In this document: in pieces, positions 1 through 11,268 of the stretch | Position numbering within the stretch: the stretch's first letter is position 1 | How the letters are laid out: each line of letters starts with the position of its first letter | From: Dipteronia dyeriana | Lineage: Eukaryota > Streptophyta > Magnoliopsida > Sapindales > Sapindaceae | Reading direction: 5' to 3' | DNA: 64,000 nucleotides | NCBI GenBank assembly: GCA_032871835.1 | Contig: CM065298.1 | Coordinates: 8,233,596-8,297,595, forward strand | Made by a program: the position numbers and the translations under genes | Notes under the pieces: generated by a model | The model's input: the letters and a program-made list of their open reading frames with translations, nothing else | Told to the model about the DNA's origin: nothing | Databases searched by the model: none

Positions 1-189
1 TATTTTTTCTAGGCTTGAACTAAATTGAATTACAGTAATTGTTATACTATTATTGACTGATTTTTTTTTCAAGGTCTAAGGATACCATGTCTTAGTTGTT
101 AGTTCAGTGTGGTGAGCATTGGAAGGGTAACACATTCACCGTTTCTATTTCATTTTCAGTATGACTAACAAAAAAAGACAACGGAGTGT

Positions 190-2335
190 ACAATGAATTG
201 GTGGAAATCATGTACCATCGGACATGGGTTAGTAGAGACCAAATTGAGTTGAAGCTAACATCACATGTGTAAATGAGGGTTGATAAAGTTACATTGTCTG
301 TTATGAGTAATGCCGTTGTAGAGTTTGTGATTATTCATAAGGAAAAAGGTTGGAACGCAATTGATGTTGAATTTGTCAACAAGCCTGAATTTCGACCTCC
401 GCCAAATCCAATCCAATCCAATCCAATCTAATCAGCATGTACGGTCTCTCCTGTTAAACCCACCGATATTCCATGATCTCCGACGGGTACTCCAAACTAT
501 AAATTTATTAGTGGCAACAATAATCCACTTGCATTTCAGGTTTCACCCGGATTTATGTCAGCATGCAATGACCAAGCGACGCCAGTATCTACTACCAAGC
601 ATGTAGTAATGGGTGACAATGATAGTTCTGAAAGCATCGATACTTCCAGAAGGTCTGATAATTTAAAAACCAGTGATACAAAAGATGAGAGTGGTGGTGA
701 TGATGATGGTGGGCAAGCGAAAACAGTTCTTAGAACAGAAGAACGAGGGGTTAGTGGAACACCCAATAGTTCTTCACCTTCCATGAACACACAATGGACA
801 ATATCATGGTCAGAGCTTTACTTAATTAAAGTTGTTCGATTAGTGGATGTGTTTGACAATTCAGAAAATCAAGGTCCATTATACAAAGAACAGATGTTCA
901 AGGACAAGCCTATATTAAAGCAAGTTGTAGGGTCGTATGCTTTTGGAGAGGGGTTTGAGTATAGGGTTTCACGATCTTCCAATACATGATTCACTGCGTA
1001 ATATAGTCAGAGAAGTTAAGGATGGTTTCATAGGGCATGGAAGTCGAATAGGAGGACTTATTGGCATGTGAAGGCATTCATTAATGAGCACACATGTGAA
1101 AGAAATGACAACTACAATGTTGAATTTAAATGTGTAAGTGCTGCCGTGATAGGGGATTTGTTTGGAAGTAAATATCACGATCCTAGGCGCATCATCCATC
1201 ATAAAGATATTGTTTATGAGATGAGGGAGCAATATCACATACACCTCTCGTACAACAAAGCCTATAGGTCGAAAGAGCACACTTTGAATCAGGTATTGGC
1301 AGTCCGTGGGAATCCTTTCAGAGGTTGCCGTCTTATTTTTATGTTTTGGAACAAGAAAACTTCGGGACTGTGACAAAGATCAAGACCGAATCGTAAAACC
1401 AGTTTAAATATGGATTCATGGCAATTGAAGCCTCTATAGAGGGGTTTAATTATGTTATTAGGCCTGTTATCTATATCGATGCTACCCATTTGAAGGCTAG
1501 GACCAGAGGTGTTTTGTTAGCTGCAGTGCTCAAAGACGGAAACGAGATGATATACCCTTTGACATTTGGGTTTACAAACTCTAAATGTATAGAGTCGTGA
1601 ACTTGGTTTTTGAAGAACCTTTATAAATTGATCAAATATCCCGACCGTGTGATGTTAGTTTTGGATCGGCACAATGGTATGTTCAATGCAATGGAAACTA
1701 TATTCCCAGATACAGCACATGAGATTTGTGTATACCACTTAGCATAAAATCTCAAAAGATTTTACAAGCAAAGGGATGATGTCATTTCGCTTTACTACCA
1801 TGCTAGGTATACGTACCGTATCGAGGATTTTAACCGTTTAATGGCTGAGTTGAAAGAAACCTACCGGAAGGTTTACGATGAGTTATAGGGTGTTGGAATA
1901 AAGAAGTTTTCATGAGAACATAGTCCTAGAAAGAGGTACTTTTTGATGACCACCAACATTGCTAAATCAATGATTTCTTATCTTGTTGCAGTCCGAAAAT
2001 TGCCTATCACAGCAATGACGGAGTGTATAAGAGATTTATTGCAAAGGTGGTTCTACGACGTTAGACAAATACACGTGAAATGTTTACATACTTGACAACA
2101 TTTACAGATGAACACATCAAAGATAAGACAGATACAGCATAATGGTGTGAGATTCACCCCATTCACTTTATTAAATTTAAAGTAGACGACAAGTGGAAGG
2201 AAACAACCGTCGACCTTGATGAATGTTCTTGCTCATGCCGTGAATGAGATTTATATGACTTACCGTGTTGTCATGCAATGGTAGTTGCCATGTATGCTTC
2301 TCAATCTTTTAACTCTGTACATTTATCTATTGTGG
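190..2335 (+). pseudogene. mudrA-like MULE transposase remnant (MULE-A)
   Basis: Decayed transposase of a Mutator-like element, which would cut and rejoin the element's ends. Reading through stops and frameshifts gives, in order, an acidic N-terminal part (about 560-800), the DBD_Tnp_Mut-type region with KPILKQVVGSYAFGEGFEY (about 900-960) and FINEHTCER (about 1075), and the MULE transposase core. The first catalytic Asp is in IDATHLKAR (GAT 1478-1480), the second in LDRHNG (about 1665), followed by CVYHLA. The expected catalytic Glu in the NIAES-type motif is Lys (AAA 1964-1966), so the enzyme would be dead even without its stops. A degenerate SWIM zinc finger (CSC ... PCCHAM) lies at about 2225-2290. 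The coding sequence stops at about 2335, where gypsy RNase H sequence begins. A possible 3' splice site (TTTTCAG) lies near 158. Family assignment is firm; the exact 5' end is not. Confidence 0.85.
405..429 (+). repeat. AATCC pentanucleotide microsatellite
   Basis: Four perfect AATCC units and one AATCT, inside the N-terminal part of the mudrA remnant. Too short to mean more than local slippage. Confidence 0.8.
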
Positions 2336-5300
2336 TTGATTAAACATAGGTTGGGTTGCGTTTTAATACAGCATGGTAACATGATAGCTTATGCGTCAAG
2401 ACAATTAAAGAAACATGAACAAAATTACCCAACACATGATCTAGAGTTTGCTGCAGTCGTGTTTACATTGAAAATTTAGTGGCACTATCTATATGGGTCA
2501 CTTATCAGATTTATACAGATCATAAAAGCTTGCAATATCTTTTCACTTAGAAAGAACTAAATTTGAGACAAAGAAGATGGATTGAGTTCATTAAAGATTA
2601 TGACTGTACAATTTATCATCCTGGAAAGGCAAACGTGGTGGTAGATGCACTCCGCAGTAAATCTTCAAGTTCTCTGGCTCATTTGAAGATGATATACCTT
2701 CTATTATTAGCAGAATTAATAACGTTGAGATTTAAACTAGAGACACATGATTTCGAAGCATTACTGGCTACCTTTCAGGTTAGAACTATTTTGATTGATC
2801 GTGTACGAGAATTGCAAACTCAAGATTCTTATTTAGTTAAATTAAAGGAAGAAGTGCAGAAAAGCTTACGAGCGGATTTTGTATTGAGAGGTGATGGTAC
2901 ATTAGTTCTAGGTAATAAACTTTATGTACCAAACATTAAGGAACTCAAAGGTGAAATTTTAGATAAAGCTCACTCTTTAGCTTATGCAATGCATCCAGGA
3001 AGTACTAAATTGTATCGTACTTTGAAAGAGCAATACTGGTGGCAAGGTATAAAAATAGAGATAGCAGAATTCGACTCTAAATGTTTGATTTGTCAACAAG
3101 TTAAGGTAGAACATCAAAAACCAGCAGGACTTTCGCAACCACTTCCTATTCCCGAATGGAAATGAGAACATGTTACCATTGATTTTGTGGTAGGACTTCC
3201 TTGTAGTCAGAGTGGTCACGACAGTGTATGGGTGATCGTTGATCGACTTACGAAGTCTACATATTTTCTACCAATCGATATTACTTACTGTCTTGACAGA
3301 TTAGCCATAATTTATATTGATGAAATAGTTCATCTTCGTGGCGCACCGGTATCTATAGTGTCAGACAGAGATCCTCGGTTTACATCTAGTTTTTAGCCTA
3401 AATTACAGGAGGTTTTAAGAACTAGACTGCGTTTTAGTATTGCTTTTCACCCGCAGACTGATGGTCAATCGGAGTGTACTATTCAGACATTAGAGGATAT
3501 GCTTCGAGCTTGTGTGATGGATTACAAAGGAAGTTGGGATGTGCATGTACCATTGATAGAATTTGCCTACAATAACACTTATCAGGCTAGCATTGAAATG
3601 GCACCTTATGAAGCTTTGTATGGGAGAAAATGCAGAACACCGGTATATTAGGATGAAGTAGGTGAGAGAAAGTTGTTAGGTCCAGAACTTGTTCAAGTCA
3701 CAACATAAAATATCAAAATCATTAGAGACAGATTAAATGTTGCTTAAGATGGGCAGAAAAGCTACACAGATCAACGGAGAAGGGAACTTGAATTTAAAGT
3801 GGGTGACTATGTGTTCTTAGGAATTTCATATTGGAAAGGTATACTTTGATTCGGAAGACGTGGGAAGTTGAGTCTGCAAAAAATTGGTCCGTATGAGATT
3901 ATTGACAGAGTGGGAGCAGTGGCATACCGTTTAGCTTTACCTTCAGAGCTTTCAAGAATTCATGACGTATTTCATGTTTCTATGCTTCGTAAATATATAG
4001 TTGACCCTACATATGTTTTAACCAAAAAACAAGTGAAGTTAAGAGATGATTTGACTTATGAAGAGGAACCTATTGAGATTCTAGATAGAAGGGAACAAGT
4101 ATTACGTACTAAGGTTATTCCTCTTGACAAGACCCACCCCGACTCCTCTCTTGAGAACGAGGAAAACCCTGTAGGCTGAAATTTTACTAGCATGATAAAA
4201 GAAATTTTGACTAAAATTTCCATAGAAAATACTTACTTTTAAATAAAAAAAAAATATAATGAAAATATTGGAGAGTAAAAAGGTACATAATTGCAATTTC
4301 TTACACATTTTCGTTCATTACAAAAAGTTGTCAAAAAAATGACCGATCGGACCAAAAACCGACCACTTTAAAAACACTAACTAGTCCATCCCGAGTGGGA
4401 AACCCGACCACGGTCGAGTAGTTCAAATAGCCCGAGTAGGCCAACTAGCCCGAGTAGGCCGAGTAGACAGAGTGGGCCGAGTAGGCCGAGCAGACAGAGT
4501 GGGCCGAGTAGGCCGAGCATGCCTATCATCCCGACCATGCCTACCATCTTGACCTCACATCTCTAAATATGTACATGAAATTTAAAATGCATGACTTTTG
4601 TGCTTCATGATGTCATCGAGTGGCCCACCTCAAAACTTCTGAGTCCGCACAACCAACCAGCTACCTAGAAAAAATATTAGGAGTGAAATGATGAGCGTTA
4701 ACGCTCAGTGAGTGAATGGAAACTTTTAAAAACATTTCTGAACAACTTTTCAATATGCATCTAGTAATACATAGTCAAAGATAATATATCTACTTTCATA
4801 CTTAATAAACTGAATGCATCTCTTTTCTGAACAAGAATAAGATACTTTATAAAATCTTAATCTGCACCAAATTAGTACCCAGGGATATCTTCAATACGTA
4901 AGCCGAATTACTTCGTGCAAACGTAGAGTCGAGAAAAACTTCTGGTCATACACGTGCAGAGCGACTCAATTACTTTTTTTTTTTGGTCATACACGTGCAG
5001 AGCGACTCATCTGACATACACATGTGTAGAACGGCCCCAAAAGCCAACAATAGTCATAACTGGGGAAGGGTACAGATATTGTGCTTTTGTAAAAATCATA
5101 ATCTCTTCTTGATAATTCATAAAATAATATAGCTGATATTCTGAATGCTAATATAAGCACAAAATATACTTTCAGTTCTCTGTATAATCACCATCAATCA
5201 TAAAAAGAAATAAAATACTTAAATGATTTGCAGGTAATTAATCTTAAGCATAAACTGGAAACTTTTGAGTTAAAACAAAACTGAAAACTTAATTCACTCA

Positions 5301-5806
5301 CAACTTAGACGTCAAGCTTAATTTGGACCAAGTATGCTAGGTTCCCCTACTTCGTCTTCTTTTCCTAATAATCACATAAAACCCCATTAGATGCTGGATA
5401 TCAAAGAAGAATCAACTGAAATTTACAGTATCATGAGAGAGCTTCACTGACTTATCCTTTTCTCTTTCCTTCTCTTTCCTTTCTTCTGCTTGATTCTACT
5501 GATTTCTAGCCCTCACAATGTTTATCCTCCTATATATATACGTATGGAAAGAAAGCTGAAGTTGTGAGCTAGTTAACTAAGCTCACAGCTGTCTGTCAAC
5601 TATACAGACCACCAATGCTTACTCACCTGATGGCTTTTCATTTTCACGTCTATCCAATTTTTTTTTTCAAATTGGGCCTGAATGACATGGACCTTACACA
5701 TCTAGTAAAGGTGTTATGGAGAAATCATTTTACGGAAGAGGCGACTTGGGAACATGAAGATCATATGCAAAATCAGTATCTCCATCTGTTTAGGCTAGGT
5801 AAGTAA
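2336..5806 (+). pseudogene. Gypsy element 1 pol fragment (RNase H, integrase, chromodomain-type tail)
   Basis: Replication polyprotein fragment. RNase H is represented by [20 protein letters not shown] (about 2388-2450) and [11 protein letters not shown]. The integrase zinc-binding HHCC region is at about 2990-3100 (HPGSTKLYRTL, then CLICQQV), and the integrase core at about 3180-3600 with the second Asp in SDRDPRF and the Glu region replaced by SECTIQT (about 3470-3490). The C-terminal [15 protein letters not shown] motif is at about 3950, and [15 protein letters not shown] at 4070-4110. The last part, [20 protein letters not shown], lies beyond the inserted solo LTR at 5706-5765, ending in TAA at 5806. 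Several in-frame stops (for example about 2479, 3165, 3396) make it non-functional. Confidence 0.88.
4125..5698 (-). mobile_element. Gypsy solo LTR nested in gypsy element 1
   Basis: A complete LTR in reverse orientation with no internal region: on the + strand it opens TGACAAGACCCACCCC and closes CCTTACA, the complement of the family's TGTAAC...GTCA ends. It splits the pol tail, so codons for PLVKV are separated by 1574 bp. Flanking 5-mers are CCTCT (4120-4124) and CATCT (5699-5703), a target-site duplication with one mismatch. It has a single copy of the terminal U5 motif, and two CACGTG-bearing repeats near 4950-5000. A solo LTR forms by recombination between the two LTRs of a full element. 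Confidence 0.9.
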
Positions 5807-6550
5807 ATTTCGAGGATGAAATTCTTATACGGTGGGGTGAATTGTAACACCAAAACCATTCAGGCCCAACTGAAGGCCCAATTTGAGAGGAAAAAAAAGG
5901 GATAAGCGTGAAATGGAAAGTGATCAGGTGAGTAAGCCACCATAGTCTGTATAGTTGACAGATATTTGTGAGCTTAGTTAACTAGCCCACAACTTAGTTG
6001 TGTCTTTCCATACCTATATAAGGGAGGATCAAAGGTTATGAGAGCTATAAAGCAGTAGAATCGAGGGGAAGAAAGGAAAGAGAATAAAGATAAAGGAAGA
6101 GAAGTCAATGGAGTTTCTCATGATACCGTAGACTTTCAGTTGATTCTTCTTTGAATTCCAGCTTCTAATTGGATTTTATGTGATTGTTATGGAAAGAAAA
6201 CGAAGTAGGGGAACCTAGCATACTTGGTCCGAATTAAGCTTGAATGATAAGTTGTGAGTGAAAAAGTTTCAGTTTTGTTTTTAACTCAAAATTTTCCAGT
6301 TTTATGCTTAAAATTAATTTCCTGCAAATCATTTAAACGTTTTATTTCTTTTGATGATTTATAGTGATTATACAGAGAACTGAAAGTATGTTTTACGCTT
6401 GTATTAGTACTCAAAATTATTAGTTATATTACTTTTATGAATATTGAGAAGAGATTATTATTGATTTTATAAAAGCACCATGTCTGTACCCTTCCCCAGT
6501 TATGGTTATTGTTGGCTTTTACGGTCGTTCTACATATGTGTATGTCAGAT

Positions 6551-6660
6551 GAGTCGCTCTGCACGTGTATGAAAGATGCTAAGAGTATTGAGTCGCTCTG
6601 TACGTGTATGACAGATGCTAAGAGTATTGAGTCGCTTTGCACGTGTATGACAAAAGTTAT
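6551..6660 (+). repeat. 39-bp tandem array with CACGTG (G-box) cores in LTR
   Basis: Units start GAGTCGCTCTGCACGTGTAT at 6551, 6590 and 6629, spaced exactly 39 bp; the last is partial and each varies slightly. Two of the three keep the palindrome CACGTG in the context TGCACGTGTATG, the middle one reads TACGTG. The array ends about 85 bp before a TATAAA. The position is what an LTR enhancer would show, but no activity can be inferred from sequence alone. Confidence 0.85.
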
Positions 6661-7456
6661 TCATGACTCTGCATATGCAGGAAGTAATTTGGCTTACGTA
6701 TTGAAGATATCTCTGGGTACTAATATGGTGCTGATTGAGATTTTATAAATTATATTGTTCTTGATCAGAAAAGAATTATGCATCAATTTATTAAAAGTGA
6801 TTGTAGATATATTATCTTCAACTACCCAATTATGACATGTTTATGGGATTATTTGACAAGATAGAGTAACATTTAGTATGTTAAATCTGATGCACATGGA
6901 AAAGATTGTCCAGAAGAAAGCGTATGTTTTTAAAAGCTTATGTGGTCGGCATGGTCGGTATATTCGGAACATGGTCGGAACGTGGTTGAATTTCTTACTT
7001 GGCCATGTTCAGTTTTACTTAGTCGGCCGTGTCCAGATTCCTACTCGGATTTCCTACTCGGCCTACTCGGATTTCCTACTCAGGCTACTCGGATTTCTGG
7101 TCATTTTACTTAAAAAAACGTGGTCGGATTTTGTCTGGTCGAGATTGACTGTGTAAATTCCTCGGTTTTTTATTGGCTCATTTCGTTGACAACCACACTT
7201 GGGGATTATTGTGTAAGGTTAGTTTAGGCCATCATTGCTCAAGACCTAACTCAGGCTTCAAAAGGTAAATCACTTGCTTAACCTTGTTTGAAGAGTTTTA
7301 GTGCACACACACACTCTCATGCATGTTTTTGATCATCTTGCATGAATGCTTAATTGTCATTATTGTGTGCCTTTTTGCCATAACTTTTGCTTGGGTGTTT
7401 GATGCATTTTTTTTGCTCTTAGAAGAGGATTTTCCCCTTGACTGTAGCTGGGACCG

Positions 7457-7712
7457 TTCCCTGTACATTGCCTCCGCAACGGTATGAACAACGGTGTTCC
7501 CCAGAAGTTGCACGCTGCTGCTACCGCAGCCTGTGCACGTTGTTTGCACAGCGGTCTCTCAAGCGGAGTTTCCCAATGATGTATCGCTTGCTCTACCACA
7601 GTCTGGACACTGCCGATACCGAGGTCCAGACAACAGAGATTCCCAGGCGATGCACTGCTCGCCTTACCGCGGTCTGGACACTTGCCTATGCCGCTGCACG
7701 TACAACGGTCAT
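7457..7712 (+). repeat. Degenerate ~70-bp tandem repeat in the copia-like LTR
   Basis: Units opening with TTCCC at 7497, 7570 and 7640 (spacing 73 and 70 bp), with a partial unit from 7457. Shared words are GCTACCGCAG / CTACCACAG / CTTACCGCGG and TCTGGACACT. The array is GC-richer than its surroundings, and the apparent reading frames in it are by-products of the repeat. Confidence 0.7.
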
Positions 7713-7855
7713 GACAGGAATTAGTTGCCCTTGTCGAAAACGATGCCATTTTGTGTAGGGAACAATATGTATATGTTCTCTTTTCTTCTATTTGTTTGTG
7801 TGAGTCCAAGAAGGCATTTTTACTCACCAAGCTTTTCCTTGAGAGAGAAATTGAC

Positions 7856-7860
<5 letters not shown>

Positions 7861-7895
<35 letters not shown>
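7861..7895 (+). repeat. (GA)n microsatellite
   Basis: Uninterrupted GA dinucleotides over about 35 bp, inside the copia-like solo LTR. Confidence 0.95.
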
Positions 7896-7897
<2 letters not shown>

Positions 7898-8941
7898 CCC
7901 AAAAACCCATCTTGACTCAACCAAACTCTAATCCATGAGCATCTAGCTTCTTCTTGCATCTTCCAAGCATGGATTGTTCTTGGTTTCATTGACTAGATAA
8001 TCTCTACAAGACCTAGAATTAATTGTTTCATTACTAGGCAATGTTTACCTAGAAAAAGCATTAATTACTCATTAATTGTATGCTTTTAAGCTTTATTGCA
8101 TTTATAACATGCTTGTGTTGTTGATTGTTGGTTGAGATTTATTTTTTGTGATAGCTAGGGTTTGTGACCATTTTGCCCTTTGAGCTAAATTTGTATGCTT
8201 TGCATTTAGATATTGTTTAGGACTCATTGATTACATTTTATGATTGCATTATAGTCCTTGCCATGCTTAATGACAACCTGTGTTGATTGGCCCTTTGTTT
8301 GATAACTAGGATATATTGTTGCATAACTATATCTAGTTAAATCTTGATGAACATTCATTTACACATTGATATCTAGGAATTGTACTTAGTGACATTCTTA
8401 TATTCCTAGATAAGCATTTAGTGTTGTCTAGCATTACTTGCATGTTTGGATATTTTATCATATTCACTTAGGTTGTGTTTGACTCTTCATTGAGGTTAAG
8501 TCTTGTGAATACCGGTGTGTAGTGCACAAGCAATTCAAGTCTTGCAACCAAAGGAAGAGTTGGCAAGCAATTGGTGGATGCCACTATAAAAGGCCCATGG
8601 GGGTAGAGTAGGAGGCGTTCACGCCAAGAGTAGTGTATCAGGGGATATCACTAGGGACTGAACCAAGATTGGCGGTGTCCATAGCCTGAGGTTGTCGAGA
8701 GTGAGAGTCCGAGAATCACTTGGGGTGTAACCTTTGCTCATATAGTGGATTTCTGTGACCGAGTGTGGTGCACTTAACAGCCCGTGATTTTTTCCATTTG
8801 AAGGGTTTCCACATATACATCTTGTCTTTTTTATATTTCCGCACCTTACACTTGATGTTGTATGTTTGTTCTATTGGGTGAATTTTGAATATTGACTAAT
8901 CAAGAAAAATTGATAATTGACTTAATTAAAATCTATTCAAA

Positions 8942-8979
8942 CCCCCCCCCCCCCCCCCCTTCCCCCCCCCCCCCCCCCC
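8942..8979 (+). repeat. Poly-C tract with TT interruption
   Basis: Two runs of 18 C separated by TT. A short C-run before CTCTAG is common near the end of plant copia LTRs; the length here may be partly a sequencing or assembly effect. Confidence 0.9.
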
Positions 8980-9766
8980 ATCCTCTAGGTATAGACACAC
9001 ACGTTTTTAGGGAACTTTCAGACTGACTTTTTTGTAATGATCGAAAATGGCAATAAAAGACTTGCAGTTATGTACATTTTGTACTCCAATATTTTCCTTA
9101 CATTCTTTTTATGTTTAAAGAAAGTATTTTTATGGAATTTTAATCGAAATTCTTTTATCATTTTAGTAAAAAAATACAGCTTACAGGACCTCTCTCGTAC
9201 TCAAGAGAGGAGTCGGAGTGGGTCCTATCAGCACCTGTATATACAATAGATAAAAATCATTGAAAGAAATAGATAATGACAATGTAAAGTCATTACAACC
9301 AACTTACTAAATCCATTTGCCATCAAGGTTGAGGGTATACCAGTTCATTCCCTGTTACATGTCTGAGGATGTCTGGACTTGGTTGATAATCTAAAGGGAC
9401 AACTCTGGCTAGTCTTCCCAAACATTGATCTTATTGTTGACCTTTTTTTTTCCTATCTATTTTCTATTGAGGAGAATGAGGAGAACTAGTTTTTTTCAAC
9501 TAACTTCTTTCCTTCTCATCCTTCTCAAATTGTGCTATTTTCCTCAAGTTGTCCAGCAATTTCATTTTTGTTGCCCACTTAATGTTTATGCTTGTCTGTC
9601 ATAAAAAAACACAATCATTTAACAGAATTCCTAGACTGATGACAACCCGTCCTAGGCTTATATCAATCAATCAATGACTGAAATACACATGCATTAAAAC
9701 ACAGTTCCAGATACATGAATAATCAAATTTTCATATACCATATCATATAACTAGAGTAATACTTAC

Positions 9767-9862
9767 AAAGAAAGACGTGCTGACCAATCCAATATTTTGT
9801 ACGTAACTCAGCTCAGGGCTCGAACGCCTCCTCTACAGGATATCAAAGTAACTATGAATGTG
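9767..9862 (-). pseudogene. 96-bp exon homologous to a MULE-B Ulp1 gene exon
   Basis: Flanked by TTACACAG and GTAAGTAT splice signals. It reads HIHSYFDIL, a stop, RRRSS, then YVQN and TSFF at the 3' edge. The MULE-B exon at 59075-59170 reads HMDAYLNILRKRQ ... YNQR ... TQFY with the same length, 96 bp, and the same phase at both ends. The match ties this decayed stretch to the Ulp1-like gene family. Confidence 0.7.
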
Positions 9863-10131
9863 CTGTGTAAATGCAGTGATGTGCGTTACGAAATAAGTAA
9901 CATAAAGCCATAATTAGCAGGGAAAAATAGACAGTTGATTATGTTACCATATATGAGATCCACTTTTCGATGTTGACCAAGTCTTGAAAATGTTGACGCG
10001 TCATGAGTAGGATTTGACCCGTATAAAAACTAATAAAAAATAAATATATTTTATTATGATAAATAAACAAAATTGAATACATTGTAAGTCATGACAATAA
10101 AACAACTTATGGGGATTGAATATTACCTTAC

Positions 10132-10405
10132 TTGGTCATCGTTCTTGAGGAAAGATGTGAACTCAACTAACTTTACCTCTTCCTTGTTTGACTTTGTCTT
10201 CTGTGGCTTCTTCGGCATCGGATTTTTGTAGGGGATTTCAAGCCACCTTGACCGCTTTCTACCCCTTGTTTGTCGACATCTCTGTATTCGATATTGGGGT
10301 CAGCCTCAGTAAGTGATATCATACTACTAGGCAAGATCTGGCCAATAAACACACAAACGGGGATGAATATTGTTCCACACCAACGACAGATTTTCCCCTC
10401 GAGTT
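10132..10405 (-). pseudogene. Probable exon of MULE-A Ulp1-like gene
   Basis: Bounded on the - strand by a 3' splice site (TATGTAG) at about 10406 and a donor GTAAGG at 10131-10126. The frame shifts inside: one frame carries ADPNIEYRDVDKQG, another a basic stretch KKPQKTKSNKEEV then LVEFTSFL. No domain recognised; listed because of the splice signals and position. Confidence 0.4.
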
Positions 10406-10487
10406 CTACATACAAATAAATATGTATTTAGGTACAAACCATTGATAAAAAAATATATGCATCATAAAAACACTATTATTGGTTTGT

Positions 10488-10700
10488 TTCCAGGCTTAAG
10501 AGAATTGTTCCCTGGCCTACCAAATTATTCTCAGACCTAAGGGAATTATTCTCAGGCATACCAAAATGATCCCAGGCCTAAAGGAATTGTTCCCAGGCCT
10601 AACAAATTGATCTCAGGCCGACCAAATTGTTTCAAAGCCTACCATATTCTTCTCAGGCCTAACACATTGTTCCAAGGCATAACAGATTTGTTCCCAAACC
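10488..10700 (-). repeat. Degenerate ~25-bp minisatellite (AGGCCT type) in MULE-A
   Basis: Around eight imperfect units containing CAGGCCTA or AGGCATA followed by A-rich sequence and TTGTTC. It lies between the acidic segment and the 10405-10132 exon, so it is probably intronic. Confidence 0.75.
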
Positions 10701-10739
10701 TTAACTATATACATGACATAATCATTACATGGCCTACTT

Positions 10740-11205
10740 ATAGATATACATGACAAAATCAATATTATTTATAGAATTTACATTGTCCATCCGATCACCC
10801 TCGATTACAGTAGACCCAACACCCTTAACACCTTTAACACCAGCCTCATATTCCTCACCAACCTAACCAACAACCACATCCTCCTTACCAACAATCACAT
10901 CCTCACCAATAACCTCATCTTCACCGACATCCTTCTTACCAACAAAATCATCTTCATCGACATCCTCTTTACCAACAAAATCATCTTCATCAACATCCTT
11001 ATAACCAACAACCTCACCACCATTACCCTTATAAACAACAACATCATCGCCAACACCTTTATCATCTTTCTCATCATCAACCTCCTTAGCAACACCCTTA
11101 TCATCTTGTTCACCAACAACCTCTTTACCAACAACCTCTTCACCAATACCCCTATCACTAACAACCTCATCATCTTGGTCAGCCTCATCATCTTGCTGAC
11201 CATTT
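10740..11205 (-). pseudogene. Acidic repeat-rich linker of MULE-A gene
   Basis: One - strand frame reads Asp/Glu/Val/Gly-rich short repeats such as DVDEDDFVGKEDVDEDDF for about 115 codons before a single TAG, then stays open for about 30 more. A longer Met/Lys/Leu-rich frame overlaps it and is an artefact of the same repeats. It lies in the gene order where charged linkers occur in Ulp1-type transposon proteins. No fold is predicted. Confidence 0.5.
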
Positions 11206-11268
11206 TACACATTAACATCAATAAATAAGCTAAAAACTATTATAATATAAAAGTATTAATAATATATT

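Larger units (their letters stand above)
7152..9020 (+). mobile_element. Copia-like solo LTR (about 1.87 kb) nested in gypsy LTR
   Basis: Starts TGTAAATTCCTCGG and ends GGAACTTTCA, with the identical 5-bp duplication GACTG on each side (7147-7151 and 9021-9025); the gypsy LTR resumes right after. It has no coding region or gypsy motif. The right part resembles Ty1/copia LTRs: a short AACAGCCCGTGATTTTTTCC followed by GAAGGGTTTCCAC (about 8780-8812), then a poly-C tract and CTCTAGGT near the 3' end. Insertion boundaries are secure; the copia assignment and orientation are inferred from those motifs. Confidence 0.75.
2336..9230 (+). mobile_element. Gypsy element 1: 5'-truncated Tekay-like Ty3/gypsy element
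   Basis: A Ty3/gypsy retrotransposon lacking its 5' LTR, gag, protease and reverse transcriptase. It starts abruptly in RNase H at about 2336, directly against the MULE SWIM region, and runs through integrase to a 3' LTR ending CTATCA at 9230. Two later insertions interrupt it: a gypsy solo LTR in the end of pol (4125-5698) and a copia-like solo LTR in the 3' LTR (7152-9020). Many stops show it is old. With no 5' end there is no target-site duplication to check, so the left junction is a deletion or recombination scar rather than a clean insertion. Confidence 0.85.
5843..9230 (+). mobile_element. Gypsy element 1 3' LTR, interrupted
   Basis: Begins TGTAACACCAAAACC just after a polypurine-like GGTGGGG (5831-5837) and ends GGGTCCTATCA at 9230. 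The copia-like solo LTR at 7152-9020 splits it; removing that insert leaves an LTR of about 1.5 kb. It contains a TATAAATTAT (about 6745) downstream of a 39-bp repeat array, and CTACTCGG-type repeats near 7040-7090. Confidence 0.85.

Noticed and set aside
7360..7989. 209-codon - strand frame in the copia-like LTR
   Set aside because: Crosses the GA microsatellite and the 70-bp repeat; no domain, and LTR interiors are normally non-coding.
8942..8979. Poly-C tract as a structural (i-motif/G-quadruplex) element
   Set aside because: Sits where copia LTRs often carry a C-run; its exact length is unreliable in assemblies, so no structural claim is made.
10895..11221. 108-codon Met/Lys/Leu-rich - strand frame
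   Set aside because: The shifted acidic frame fits the gene context; this one is a by-product of the same low-complexity DNA.
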